This document shows positions 55,656-64,000 of a DNA stretch of 64,000 bases, piece after piece. Each line of letters begins with the position of its first letter. The stretch's first letter is position 1. A model generated the notes under the pieces. That model was not told where the DNA came from and did not search any database. It saw only the letters and a program-made list of their open reading frames with translations. The stretch spans positions 558,001 through 622,000 of the forward strand of contig NZ_QGDO01000002.1 of NCBI RefSeq assembly GCF_003149185.1. The letters are read 5' to 3'. This DNA is from Sediminitomix flava (GTDB lineage Bacteria; Bacteroidota; Bacteroidia; Cytophagales; Flammeovirgaceae). Made by a program: the position numbers and the translations under genes.

Positions 55656-57296
55656 TTAATATCCTGCGTTTTGAATTAGAGCTGGATGTAAATCAATTTC
55701 AATTTGTGGAATTGGCAGAAATCCTCTTTTACTCTTGTCAAAAGTGATTACAAAATCATTTGGATCACCAATATCTCCTGTCATATTTGCGCCATTATCA
55801 TTGACATATGAAGCACTATTATGACTTGGAGCTGTAAGTTCATAGCTAGACACTGTCAACTCTTGTGCTGTTTCCTCCAAACCACGTCTAAGCAAGTCAA
55901 AATAACGATGTCCTTCCAATGCTAACTCCACTCTTCTTTCTTGTTGTATCTCGGCTAAAGTCACACTTGACAATGGCTCTAAACCTGCTCTTTCGCGAAT
56001 CTGATTGACATAGCTCGTTGCCTTTGCATTGTCAGTATTGACATTAAGCTCAGCCGCAATCAAGATGATATCAGCCAATCTGATATAATGGTAGTTTTGC
56101 GCCCAATTCAACTCGAACTCATACGGATTTCGATTCCATGTATGTGTTGAATATTTGTTGGAGTGCATCCCTGTATAATTATAATTCACACCATAGGTAT
56201 CTCCGTCTGCATCGATAAGGTCTTTGGCATAAACAATTGTCGCTGACTTTCTTTTATCCCCCTTCTCAAATGAAGCTTCCAAGTCTCTTGAGATTGGGAA
56301 AAATCCCCATCCAGGAGCAAACAAGTCACTGTCATGATCTCTTGGTCCAGACATCATACACATCATGTTTCCAAATGAATAATCTCCCCAGTGACCAGAA
56401 CCTGTGTTGTTAAAAGGTATTTCAAAAATCACTTCTTTGGAATAATCTCCGTTTGCATTGAAAAGGTTTTCGTACTCTTCTTCAAGCGAATACATACCTG
56501 CATTTATGATTTCTTCAGCCATGTCCATCACCTGTTGCTTTGTGATTGGTTTACCGTCTTTATGTGGTAACTCGTCTACGCCATACACACCAGTATAGAA
56601 CATGTACATTTTGATCAATTCTGCCATTGCAGCATATTTTGTCAATCTACCTGAGTTATCAGCATCTTTTGTGATCAAACTCTCTGACATTAATGGAATT
56701 GCATCTATGATATCTTTGACAGCAAAAGCATACACTTCTTCAGGACTTGATTGCGTGTACTGTTGCCACTCATCACCACGAAGTAACTTGTCTACGATCA
56801 CTACATTTTCAAAAAGACGAAGAAGCTCAAAATAGAAATGTGCTCGTAAAAATGTCGCCTCTCCTTTGTATTCGTTTTTGATATCTTCTTCAGTGGTTTT
56901 GAAGAAAATATCGTCGTAGTTTGCTAAAAGAGTATTCACTCTCTGTATTCCCTCGTAGCATTTATTCCATGTTTGCTCTGATGCAGGTGAGTTTGTAGCT
57001 CCTTTAAAACGCATCAAGTCTTGTAACCAACTCATATCGTTTCCTGAAGGGTCTCCCCCCACATAAGCATCGTCACTCATAGAAGCCTCAAGAATTGGAA
57101 TACTATTCGGGATTGTATTTTTATAATCTGATCTCAATTTTTCATAAATCCCGATCAATGCTTGATAAGCCTCAGTTGAACTTTCAAAATAGGTATCTGC
57201 CTCTTTTGAGTTGGTCGGTTCAAGTTCTAGAAAATCAGAACATGCACTAGATGCTAACAATAGTGCTGCTAAGGCTATTTTGATAATTTTTTTCAT
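55656..57296 (-). CDS. susD: SusD/RagB-family glycan-binding lipoprotein
   Basis: Outer-membrane lid of the SusC transporter, 546 residues. The ATG at 57296 is preferred over a TTG three codons upstream: it gives KKIIKI plus a lipobox SSAC. N-terminal FLELEPTNSKEADTYF and the tetratricopeptide-like helices are SusD hallmarks, and the C-terminal LAEIQQERRVELALEGHRYFDLLR is the most conserved motif of the family (seen here in shorter pieces). It is 11 bases after susC. Delivers glucan oligosaccharides for import. Confidence 0.95.
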   Translation of the reverse strand: MKKIIKIALAALLLASSACSDFLELEPTNSKEADTYFESSTEAYQALIGIYEKLRSDYKNTIPNSIPILEASMSDDAYVGGDPSGNDMSWLQDLMRFKGATNSPASEQTWNKCYEGIQRVNTLLANYDDIFFKTTEEDIKNEYKGEATFLRAHFYFELLRLFENVVIVDKLLRGDEWQQYTQSSPEEVYAFAVKDIIDAIPLMSESLITKDADNSGRLTKYAAMAELIKMYMFYTGVYGVDELPHKDGKPITKQQVMDMAEEIINAGMYSLEEEYENLFNANGDYSKEVIFEIPFNNTGSGHWGDYSFGNMMCMMSGPRDHDSDLFAPGWGFFPISRDLEASFEKGDKRKSATIVYAKDLIDADGDTYGVNYNYTGMHSNKYSTHTWNRNPYEFELNWAQNYHYIRLADIILIAAELNVNTDNAKATSYVNQIRERAGLEPLSSVTLAEIQQERRVELALEGHRYFDLLRRGLEETAQELTVSSYELTAPSHNSASYVNDNGANMTGDIGDPNDFVITFDKSKRGFLPIPQIEIDLHPALIQNAGY

Positions 57297-57307
57297 CTTT
57301 CCCAATC

Positions 57308-60300
57308 TTAAAATGTGACATTAACTCCAACTAGGTAAGTTCTTGCTTGTGGATATGAACCTAGATCAAAACCACTCCATGCCCCACCGTGAGCTACTTC
57401 TGGGTCCATGCCAGAGTACTCTGTAAAAGTCAAGAGATTACTACCAGAAATATAGACTCTTAGCTTTTCCATACCTGCCTTTGAGCTGATCGTTTTTGGT
57501 ACTGTGTAACCAATCTGTACATTTTTCAACCTCAAATAAGAAGCATCTTCGATATGTACCATATCATTGAGATTTGAGAAGTTGTTGTTCTCATCTTTGT
57601 AAGTAAAGCGAGGGAATGAATTGGTTGTCCCTTCTCCTGTCCAACGCTCAAGATACCTTACTGGGAAGTTTTGTGCTTGCCATAAATCTTGACGTACAGT
57701 TGCATTGATCAATTTCCCTCCTGCTTGTCCCTGCCAGAACATTGAGAAATCGAAACCTTTGTAATCCATTCTGACATTTAAGCCGTACATCCATGAGTGT
57801 ACTGGAGAACCGATGTTTGTACGGTCATCATTATCAATTTTACCATCGCCATTTTGATCTACATAACGAATATCTCCTGGTTCTGCATTTGGTTGAATTA
57901 ACTGTCCTTCTGCACCTACATGAGCTTCTATTTCGGCCAAATTTTGGAAAATACCATTGGTTTCAAAACCATAGAAGTATGGGAGAGAATAACCTTCTTC
58001 CATCATCAATTGACCTTGATGTTGAAAAAGTGTAGGACCATAAATTCTACCATCAAGGTTTTCAACATTCATTACTTTGTTGTCATTGTAAGATGCATTT
58101 GCAGTGATGTCGAAATGGAATTCTCCTTCCCTTTTCGAATATGTCAATGACATCTCAATACCTTGGTTACGCACTGTTCCCAAATTATAAAGCGGTCCGT
58201 TGACTCCTGTAATTCCTGGTACAGGCTTTTGCCCTAGCAATCCTTCACGGTTACGTGAATAGAAATCTATATTTGTTGTCAATTTATCTTGCCAGAAACC
58301 CGCATCAATACCCAAGTTAAATTCTACGGCAGACTCCCATTTCAAATCTGGATTGGCCATTCTTGTGATGGCATAACCCGAATTCATCGTTTCACCAACT
58401 CCTATTGGGTAAGTTGGTGTACCACTGAATAGCTCCAAATAACCAAAATCTCCAATATTTTCATTACCTACTTTACCCCATGAAGCTCTCACTTTCAAGA
58501 AGTTCATTACTTCTGAAGATTTCAAAAGTTCTTCATTTGAGATTACCCATCCCATTTGTACCGAAGGGAAGAATCCAAATCGATTATTTTCTCCAAATCT
58601 ACTTGAACCATCATAACGAGCAGTTGCTGAGAAAAGGTATTTTTCTTTATAATCATAACCTATTTTCCCGAAGAAAGAGGCTAGCCTATGTTTCCAATAA
58701 TTGCCATATCCACTTCTCGCATCTGAGTCACCTGAGGCATTGTCTACCCAAGCATATTTCCAACCTGTAAACTGCAAATCAGCACCATTCGCTCCAACAC
58801 CTGTACCATGCCCATCTCTGAATGTTGAACCTGCTAAAAAATTGATTTTATGATTATTGATTTCCAAATCATAAGTCAATACATTTTCCCATTGGTAAAC
58901 AGCATAAGTATTACTTCCTTGTGCAACACTTGAAGACAAATCTTTTGTTACGGTATTGTAATAAGCTGCAGGGCCGTAATAACGGTTATATCCATTTCCG
59001 ATATCAACTCCTATATCTGTTTTAAAACGAAGGCCTTTCAATGGCTTAATTTCTAGGTAAGCATTTGCCAAAAACTTGTTTGAGAATCTTTCATTGAAGG
59101 TGTTATGAATTGCCGCCATTGGGTTTACAATTTCTTGTAAGCCTTGCTGAGAAATTCCATAGAAACGTCCATTATTATTTGCAGGCAATACATCATAAGA
59201 GTTATACTCTTCGATCTTTGCAGGGTCATCTTCCCAAACTGGTGTTAGAGGGTCGTGCAACAAGGCATTTGTAAGAGTACCATTGAATTGATTTTGTTCA
59301 TTTACACCTGCCGCTTCTTCTCTTGAGAAAGTTGCATTCACTCCTACTTTCACATAGTCAGAAACTTTATTTGATGAATTTAATCTTAGCGTATAACGGT
59401 CGAAGCTAGACTTTTCGGGAGCTACAATTCCTTGTTGTCCAAAGTAACCTATACTCGCCAAGAATTGAGATTTCTCAGAACCACCTGACATCTGTACACT
59501 GTGATTTTGTATAGGAGCTGTTTTGAATAACTCATTTTGCCAATTCGTATCGACTAAATTGTTATTCATTCTTTCCTCTGAAAATTTACGTGCTCTGCCA
59601 GCATTAATCGCTCCTTCATTATGAATCATCATGTACTCTTGAGCATTCATAAGTGGGACTTCTCTCCAAGCTTCTTGCGTTCCTACATAGCCATCATAAG
59701 TCACTATGGTACGTCCTTCTTTACCTTTTTTGGTCGAAACCAATACCACACCATTGGCACCTCTTGAACCATAAATAGCTGATGATGCAGCATCTTTCAA
59801 AACCTCAATCGACTCAATATCATTGGGGTTCAGAAAGTTAATATCACTCATTTGTATTCCATCAACTACATATAGCGGTGAGTTATTTCCATTTGTTCCC
59901 GTACCTCTCACTCGGATATCAATACCAGCTCCAGGTTGCCCCGAAACAGGCGCTACTAATACACCAGGGGTCTTTCCTTGTAATGCTTGACTGGCATTAC
60001 CAATTGGACTTTGAATGATGTCTTCGGCTTTTACTGTTGCTACAGCCCCTGTAACAACACTTTTCTTTTGTACTTGGTAACCAATCACCACAATCTCTTC
60101 AAGATGTTCTACATCCTCTTCCATTGTGATTTCAAAATATGTTTGAGTACCTAAATCAATTGTTTGTGAATGGTAACCTATGTATGAAAAAATCAGTTGT
60201 TCAGTTCCTGCTTCTATGTGCAATGAGAATTTACCGTCAAAATCAGTAATTGTCCCATTATTTGAGCCTTCGACTCGAATATTCACACCGGGTAAAGCTA

Positions 60301-60427
60301 AAGTATTAGCATCTTTTACTACCCCTGTAATCATTTTATCTTGCGCTACCCCTAAATATGAACACAGAAGTAAGGTTCCAAAAAATAGAATTCTTTGGAA
60401 AACTTGGCGTTGAAAAATTTGGATCAT
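57308..60427 (-). CDS. susC: SusC/RagA-family TonB-dependent transporter
   Basis: Outer-membrane oligosaccharide transporter of 1039 residues. After the signal peptide (GVAQD) comes the carboxypeptidase-regulatory-like domain (about 32-110: VVKDANTLALPGVNIRVEGS and ITDFDGKFSL), a TonB-box-like region EEIVVIGYQVQKK, the plug with IRGTGTNGNNSPLYVVDGI-type sequence and NPNDIESIEVLKDAASSAIYG, and a long barrel ending in an aromatic GVNVTF. All features are those of SusC. It starts the main transcript susC-susD-SGBP-GH3-GH16-GH128. Confidence 0.96.
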   Translation of the reverse strand: MIQIFQRQVFQRILFFGTLLLCSYLGVAQDKMITGVVKDANTLALPGVNIRVEGSNNGTITDFDGKFSLHIEAGTEQLIFSYIGYHSQTIDLGTQTYFEITMEEDVEHLEEIVVIGYQVQKKSVVTGAVATVKAEDIIQSPIGNASQALQGKTPGVLVAPVSGQPGAGIDIRVRGTGTNGNNSPLYVVDGIQMSDINFLNPNDIESIEVLKDAASSAIYGSRGANGVVLVSTKKGKEGRTIVTYDGYVGTQEAWREVPLMNAQEYMMIHNEGAINAGRARKFSEERMNNNLVDTNWQNELFKTAPIQNHSVQMSGGSEKSQFLASIGYFGQQGIVAPEKSSFDRYTLRLNSSNKVSDYVKVGVNATFSREEAAGVNEQNQFNGTLTNALLHDPLTPVWEDDPAKIEEYNSYDVLPANNNGRFYGISQQGLQEIVNPMAAIHNTFNERFSNKFLANAYLEIKPLKGLRFKTDIGVDIGNGYNRYYGPAAYYNTVTKDLSSSVAQGSNTYAVYQWENVLTYDLEINNHKINFLAGSTFRDGHGTGVGANGADLQFTGWKYAWVDNASGDSDARSGYGNYWKHRLASFFGKIGYDYKEKYLFSATARYDGSSRFGENNRFGFFPSVQMGWVISNEELLKSSEVMNFLKVRASWGKVGNENIGDFGYLELFSGTPTYPIGVGETMNSGYAITRMANPDLKWESAVEFNLGIDAGFWQDKLTTNIDFYSRNREGLLGQKPVPGITGVNGPLYNLGTVRNQGIEMSLTYSKREGEFHFDITANASYNDNKVMNVENLDGRIYGPTLFQHQGQLMMEEGYSLPYFYGFETNGIFQNLAEIEAHVGAEGQLIQPNAEPGDIRYVDQNGDGKIDNDDRTNIGSPVHSWMYGLNVRMDYKGFDFSMFWQGQAGGKLINATVRQDLWQAQNFPVRYLERWTGEGTTNSFPRFTYKDENNNFSNLNDMVHIEDASYLRLKNVQIGYTVPKTISSKAGMEKLRVYISGSNLLTFTEYSGMDPEVAHGGAWSGFDLGSYPQARTYLVGVNVTF

Positions 60428-60597
60428 CTTCTTAAAAATTACCTGTTTTTAGCATTCTACTTTGATGTAGATTATTTCACAGTCCACTTTGTACGAATCA
60501 CTTTACTTATTCCTCATTTTAGTTTAACCCTTTCCCACACTACTAAGAAACTTCCAGAAAATGAGATTATTTATTAGAAAGTAATATGTTCGAATCT

Positions 60598-60671
60598 AAA
60601 AATTCTACACCTCAATCAATAGATTTCATTGAGCAAACACAATCTTTTGAAACTAAAATAGAGGTGTAGAA
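60598..60671 (-). promoter_or_regulatory. Long inverted repeat between lipoprotein gene and susC
   Basis: Perfect 11-base arms TTCTACACCTC / GAGGTGTAGAA (60603-60613 and 60661-60671) enclose 47 bases; on the - strand the second arm is followed by five T. The loop holds a competing hairpin CTCAAT / ATTGAG that shares three bases with the outer arm. It lies 171 bases before the susC ATG and 47 bases past the preceding gene. It could be the terminator of that gene or an attenuator for susC. Confidence 0.5.
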
Positions 60672-60717
60672 AATATATAATTTAAGTGGCTTTAATCATG
60701 CCTAAAAGGCGAACGAA

Positions 60718-61683
60718 CTACTTCTTGTAGAAGAAAATGGCATCTAGATCAAGTGTAGTACCAGTGTTACCACCACCCAATATTGCGAAGATATTAGCAT
60801 CTGTAAATGTAGCATTGAAGTACAATCCTAATCTGTTAAGATCTTTGATAGCGATATCAACTTCATGCCACTCACCATCTTTTTCATAGTCAGTATATGA
60901 AGAATAAGTCACACCTGCATCAGTATAATCTCCACCAATTGCTACTTTAGCCTCAGCTTGTCCATCAGTCAAAATCAATAACATTGGACCTGAAGTTGAT
61001 GTTGCTTTTACTGATAAGTGTAAGTAATAATCATCTGGATTATCAAACATACGAGTCATATCGATATCACCAAAAGCAGTTCCTACATGGAAACCAGCAC
61101 CTGACCATCCTACACTTCCTACAACTAGACTAATCCAACCTTCAGAAAGACCATAAGCATTTGTTCCTGTAGATGTACCAGGACCAAATGTATTATCCCA
61201 AACATAAAGGTTCTTGCTTTGCTCCATGTTGTCTGGACGTAAATCTTGAATTACGCGGTCTGAAATAGAGCCGAATGAAGTTTCATCAAGTTGAATTACA
61301 TAGTAATCACTACCATTTAAGCTTGCCATATCTCCTCCTCCAGTAGATGCAGCTGTTACAGTTACTGTACAAGTTGCTTGATTTGCTCCAATAGAAGCTA
61401 CAATAGTCGCTTCTCCTTCTTTTTCTGCTGTTACCTCTCCATTTGAAACTGTTACAATTGCAGGATCTGATGAAGCCCATTGTATATCTTCTAAACTTCC
61501 TTCAGGATCTAATGTTGCTGTCAATGTACCTGTCTCACCAACTTCCAAACTTAAGCTAGATTGATCTAATGTAATTGTAGTCTCAGGTCCTGGCGCCTCT
61601 CCTCCATTATCATCACTTTCACAGCTATATAATAAGGCTGACATACTCATCAGTCCCCAAACTAGTTTTTTAATAAATTTCAT
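60718..61683 (-). CDS. Big_2-domain surface lipoprotein, likely glycan-binding
   Basis: Lipoprotein of 321 residues; the ATG at 61683 gives a signal peptide with lipobox LLYSC, while longer upstream reading lacks one. A Big_2 Ig-like module (about 33-115) resembles the one on the GH16 enzyme. The C-terminal domain (about 120-321) is beta-rich with several Trp/Tyr and ends in LDLDAIFFYKK; no catalytic pair was seen. Probably a surface glycan-binding protein encoded between the regulator and susC, separated from susC by a terminator-like repeat, so it may be made at a different level. Function is inference. Confidence 0.7.
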   Translation of the reverse strand: MKFIKKLVWGLMSMSALLYSCESDDNGGEAPGPETTITLDQSSLSLEVGETGTLTATLDPEGSLEDIQWASSDPAIVTVSNGEVTAEKEGEATIVASIGANQATCTVTVTAASTGGGDMASLNGSDYYVIQLDETSFGSISDRVIQDLRPDNMEQSKNLYVWDNTFGPGTSTGTNAYGLSEGWISLVVGSVGWSGAGFHVGTAFGDIDMTRMFDNPDDYYLHLSVKATSTSGPMLLILTDGQAEAKVAIGGDYTDAGVTYSSYTDYEKDGEWHEVDIAIKDLNRLGLYFNATFTDANIFAILGGGNTGTTLDLDAIFFYKK

Positions 61684-61816
61684 ATTCGTTGTAAGTTTTA
61701 TAGAATAAAAAACGATTGTTGAACTCAAAACAGATAAAGAATGATATTTAGCTTCATATAGCGGCGCCACTACATTGCATATTCATTCTTTCTTGCCTCT
61801 CTGCTTGCGACTCGAA

Positions 61817-61824
61817 CAAACATA
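61817..61824 (-). promoter_or_regulatory. Putative -7 box of the Big_2 lipoprotein gene
   Basis: On the - strand TATGTTTG matches TAnnTTTG exactly, 134 bases before the ATG at 61683. No TTG was found at the expected -33 distance, so the call is weak. A leader of about 120 bases is implied. Confidence 0.3.
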
Positions 61825-61953
61825 TGTACAACTTACGTTTAATAAAAAATCAGCATGTCGTAAATAGCTCTACAAGCGTAAAAAACACACTCAACATCCA
61901 TACAACAACAACACTTAATTCACTCTATATCTTACAATTACAGCTACAAAAAA

Positions 61954-64000
61954 TTAAAAATTTCGAATAAACTGACTGAGGTCTTCTTGAGGGTCTAAGT
62001 CCATTTTTTTTCTAATTCGGTATCTACTAGTATCCAAACTTCTTGGCGAAATATGCATAAGATTTGCAATTTCGTACTTATCCAAATTGATGCGAATGAA
62101 AGATAGAATACGAATATCATTTGATGTAAGAATTGGGTATTCTTCAGATATTCTAGAAATAAAATCTTGATGAATTTCAGAAAAGAGCTTGTGGAAAAGA
62201 AACTCCTTCTTCTCATTTTTCACTTCACTTTCTATGAGGTTAATCCAACGTTGAGCCTCTTTGTTTCGCATCTTCTCTAAGGCTTCTTTAATTTGATTTA
62301 GAATACTGTTTTTATGACCAATGATTTCAACATATTGTAATAATTGATCATTTTTCATTTCCAATGTCTTTTTCGTTTGTTGTTTCTGAAAGTAATCTTT
62401 CTGTACAGCAAGCTTTCTCTTATTTAGGTAATGCGTAATGTAATAAAAAGCAAAAAGTAAGGTAAACACAGATACAATAACTACTATTACACCCACCCAT
62501 GTTTGATACCATAACAAATCGATACTAATCGCAATTTGCTCTTCTTGAACTTCACCTCCATTTGAACGACTCTGCAACTGAAACTCATAATCTCCTCCAG
62601 GAATATGAGAATAAATGATTTTATCTGCAGATTTGCCCCATTCAGACCAATCTTGTTCTAAAGGAAATAATCTCCATCTATATTCAATAGCATCATATTT
62701 TGAGCTATTCACAATACCACGAATCAAAAAATCTTTAGGTCCAGATGGTAAGCTCACTCCTTTCGTATTAAAAGGATAAAAAACTTTCTGAGGTTGATCA
62801 CCTAATACTGTGATTGAACTAATTACAGGGTCTGTTGCTGTTCTAAACTCTGACCTAAAATTGTAATCTAATATGACTAAGCCTCTATCTGTGGCTATTC
62901 GAAGGGTATTTTCTTCTAAGGAAAGAAACTCATAACCATTAAGCAATCCATCACTGAGCGAACCTAATAAACTACTGTAAGAGTGCACATTACCATCTGG
63001 TAATCTAACTAACAATCCAATTTCTTGCTCACTGATATATGACAAAGCATTCCCATCGAGACTGATATCCAAGAACTTAAAGTTAGTCCCATTTACCTGT
63101 TCAATTAATCTATTTTCAGATACAAAGAAATGCTCTTTCTGATATTGTAGTATATTTTTCCCATCACTAAAATATAAGCCCTTTTTAGTAGGGAATACGC
63201 GTTTAAGATTATCAAATCGAGTTTTTTCAACGCTGTTATCTTGTTTCAATAATAGTTTATGAACTACTTTATCTCTAGCTTCTGTCCAGATGCAATCGTT
63301 TTTATGGTCATAAGTAAGTTTAGGTAATTCCTGAATGTGTAGATTCTCTAGAGGGTAGAATCTATTATCTTCACGCTTCATTAAAAGTACTCCCTCATAA
63401 GTTGACACGACATAGTAAGGGCTATTTCCAAATTTAGAGACATCAATAAATCCAATGATATTTTGAGGGTAAGTCATTGCTCCATTTTTAAGCGTCATCA
63501 AACCTCGATTATGACTAATAAAGAGTTCATCATTGATTACCTTCAGTCCCCAAACTTGTCCTCCAGTACTCCCAAACAAACTAAAGCCACCTTCTCTATT
63601 AGATTCATATAATCCTTTATTGGTAGCCAAATAGGTTTTCCCCTCAAAATCAACAGCATCATATACTCCAGCACCTTTAAAGACATCTTGGAGCGCACTT
63701 TGATGTTCCATTTCTGCTAAACCATAATCAAGTCCCATCCAAATATCTCCCTGTTTATCTACTTTTACTGCTAAAACGGTATTATCGATTAAGCCCGTAG
63801 ATGCATTTGCACTTTTAATCAGGTTTCCCTTCGTATCGATAACGGCTATACCATTTGTGATTGTACCTATACAAAGCAATTCTTCTCCATAAGAACAAGC
63901 TGTGAAAAAAGCTTTTCCTTTCAACTCTTCAGGTAAAGGTAAAGTCATTAACTTTTCTCGATCATACTGAATGATCTCTCCATGCAACAAGAATAAGATT
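61954..64000 (-). CDS. Membrane-spanning propeller/Y_Y_Y/HTH regulator of the glucan locus, truncated by window end
   Basis: The frame stays open through base 64000, so the 5' end lies outside; the TTG at 63990 is not taken as start. Visible order: Reg_prop-like periplasmic beta-propeller repeats (for example GDIWMGLDYGLAEM), a Y_Y_Y domain with EYRWRLFP and GGDYEFQLQSRS, one transmembrane helix near 62440-62520, a coiled coil, and a C-terminal HTH (NDIRILSFIRINLDKYEIANLMH region, then SPRSLDTSRYRIRKKM). There is no histidine kinase or receiver domain, so it is a one-component transducer like SusR rather than a hybrid two-component system. Adjacent to the Big_2 lipoprotein gene and on the same strand. 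Ligand: probably a beta-1,3-gluco-oligosaccharide. Confidence 0.85.
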   Translation of the reverse strand, partial: ILFLLHGEIIQYDREKLMTLPLPEELKGKAFFTACSYGEELLCIGTITNGIAVIDTKGNLIKSANASTGLIDNTVLAVKVDKQGDIWMGLDYGLAEMEHQSALQDVFKGAGVYDAVDFEGKTYLATNKGLYESNREGGFSLFGSTGGQVWGLKVINDELFISHNRGLMTLKNGAMTYPQNIIGFIDVSKFGNSPYYVVSTYEGVLLMKREDNRFYPLENLHIQELPKLTYDHKNDCIWTEARDKVVHKLLLKQDNSVEKTRFDNLKRVFPTKKGLYFSDGKNILQYQKEHFFVSENRLIEQVNGTNFKFLDISLDGNALSYISEQEIGLLVRLPDGNVHSYSSLLGSLSDGLLNGYEFLSLEENTLRIATDRGLVILDYNFRSEFRTATDPVISSITVLGDQPQKVFYPFNTKGVSLPSGPKDFLIRGIVNSSKYDAIEYRWRLFPLEQDWSEWGKSADKIIYSHIPGGDYEFQLQSRSNGGEVQEEQIAISIDLLWYQTWVGVIVVIVSVFTLLFAFYYITHYLNKRKLAVQKDYFQKQQTKKTLEMKNDQLLQYVEIIGHKNSILNQIKEALEKMRNKEAQRWINLIESEVKNEKKEFLFHKLFSEIHQDFISRISEEYPILTSNDIRILSFIRINLDKYEIANLMHISPRSLDTSRYRIRKKMDLDPQEDLSQFIRNF

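Overview
The window looks like chromosomal DNA of a marine, polysaccharide-degrading member of the Bacteroidetes, probably a Cytophagales/Flammeovirgaceae-type gliding bacterium. The signs are AT-rich DNA, absence of Shine-Dalgarno sites, SusC/SusD pairs, type IX secretion (T9SS) C-terminal sorting domains, a GH86 agarase/porphyranase and a beta-1,3-glucan utilisation locus. No tRNA, rRNA, CRISPR array or intact insertion sequence was seen. Genus-level assignment is inference.

Region 1 (1-9904, + strand) is a nitrate assimilation block: the 3' part of nirB, nirD, a membrane histidine kinase with a NIT/PilJ-like sensing region, a NarL-type regulator, an assimilatory nitrate reductase carrying its own NirB-like FAD/BFD reductase module, and a siroheme-reductase-like protein that lacks the cluster cysteines but carries a C-terminal rubredoxin. 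Nitrate would be reduced to nitrite by the fused enzyme and then to ammonium by NirBD, with the two-component pair as likely regulator. Three overlapping or adjacent TACGTA words lie in the promoter region of the reductase.

Region 2 (9935-26169) holds mixed housekeeping and accessory genes: a FadL/SGNH-hydrolase outer-membrane lipid pair, a NatA/NatB-like ABC exporter whose permease is fused to a CPBP protease, a methyltransferase, a small unknown protein, a photolyase-related protein without the iron-sulfur cysteines, an orphan T9SS-secreted GH86 enzyme, a radical SAM protein, an unknown membrane protein and a metallophosphoesterase.

Region 3 (26190-36418, - strand) contains one unknown secreted protein followed, reading upstream, by a tight six-gene operon of exported proteins: an Ig-like single-pass protein, an Ig-like acidic-tailed protein, a secreted caspase-like (C14) protease, two unknown secreted proteins and a 1532-residue T9SS protein with a seven-bladed FG-GAP propeller. 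The caspase tail and the next gene product appear to share a domain. This is the best candidate for an undescribed system. Its upstream region is very AT-rich and strongly strand-asymmetric.

Region 4 (37053-45645) has an 82-residue orphan, a tyrosine recombinase, thrS, lhgO, a Rossmann-fold protein, an S41 peptidase and a GNAT acetyltransferase.

Region 5 (45714-64000, - strand) is a complete laminarin/beta-1,3-glucan locus. In transcription order it holds a membrane-spanning propeller/Y_Y_Y/HTH regulator (cut by the window end), a Big_2 lipoprotein, SusC, SusD, a PKD-domain glycan-binding lipoprotein, GH3, GH16, GH128 and a T9SS multi-module binding protein with three near-identical 555-bp tandem repeats. 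Surface GH16 and GH128 would cut the glucan, SusCD and the binding proteins import oligosaccharides, and GH3 releases glucose. Several gene starts were moved downstream from possible TTG/GTG codons to the ATG that opens a proper signal peptide.
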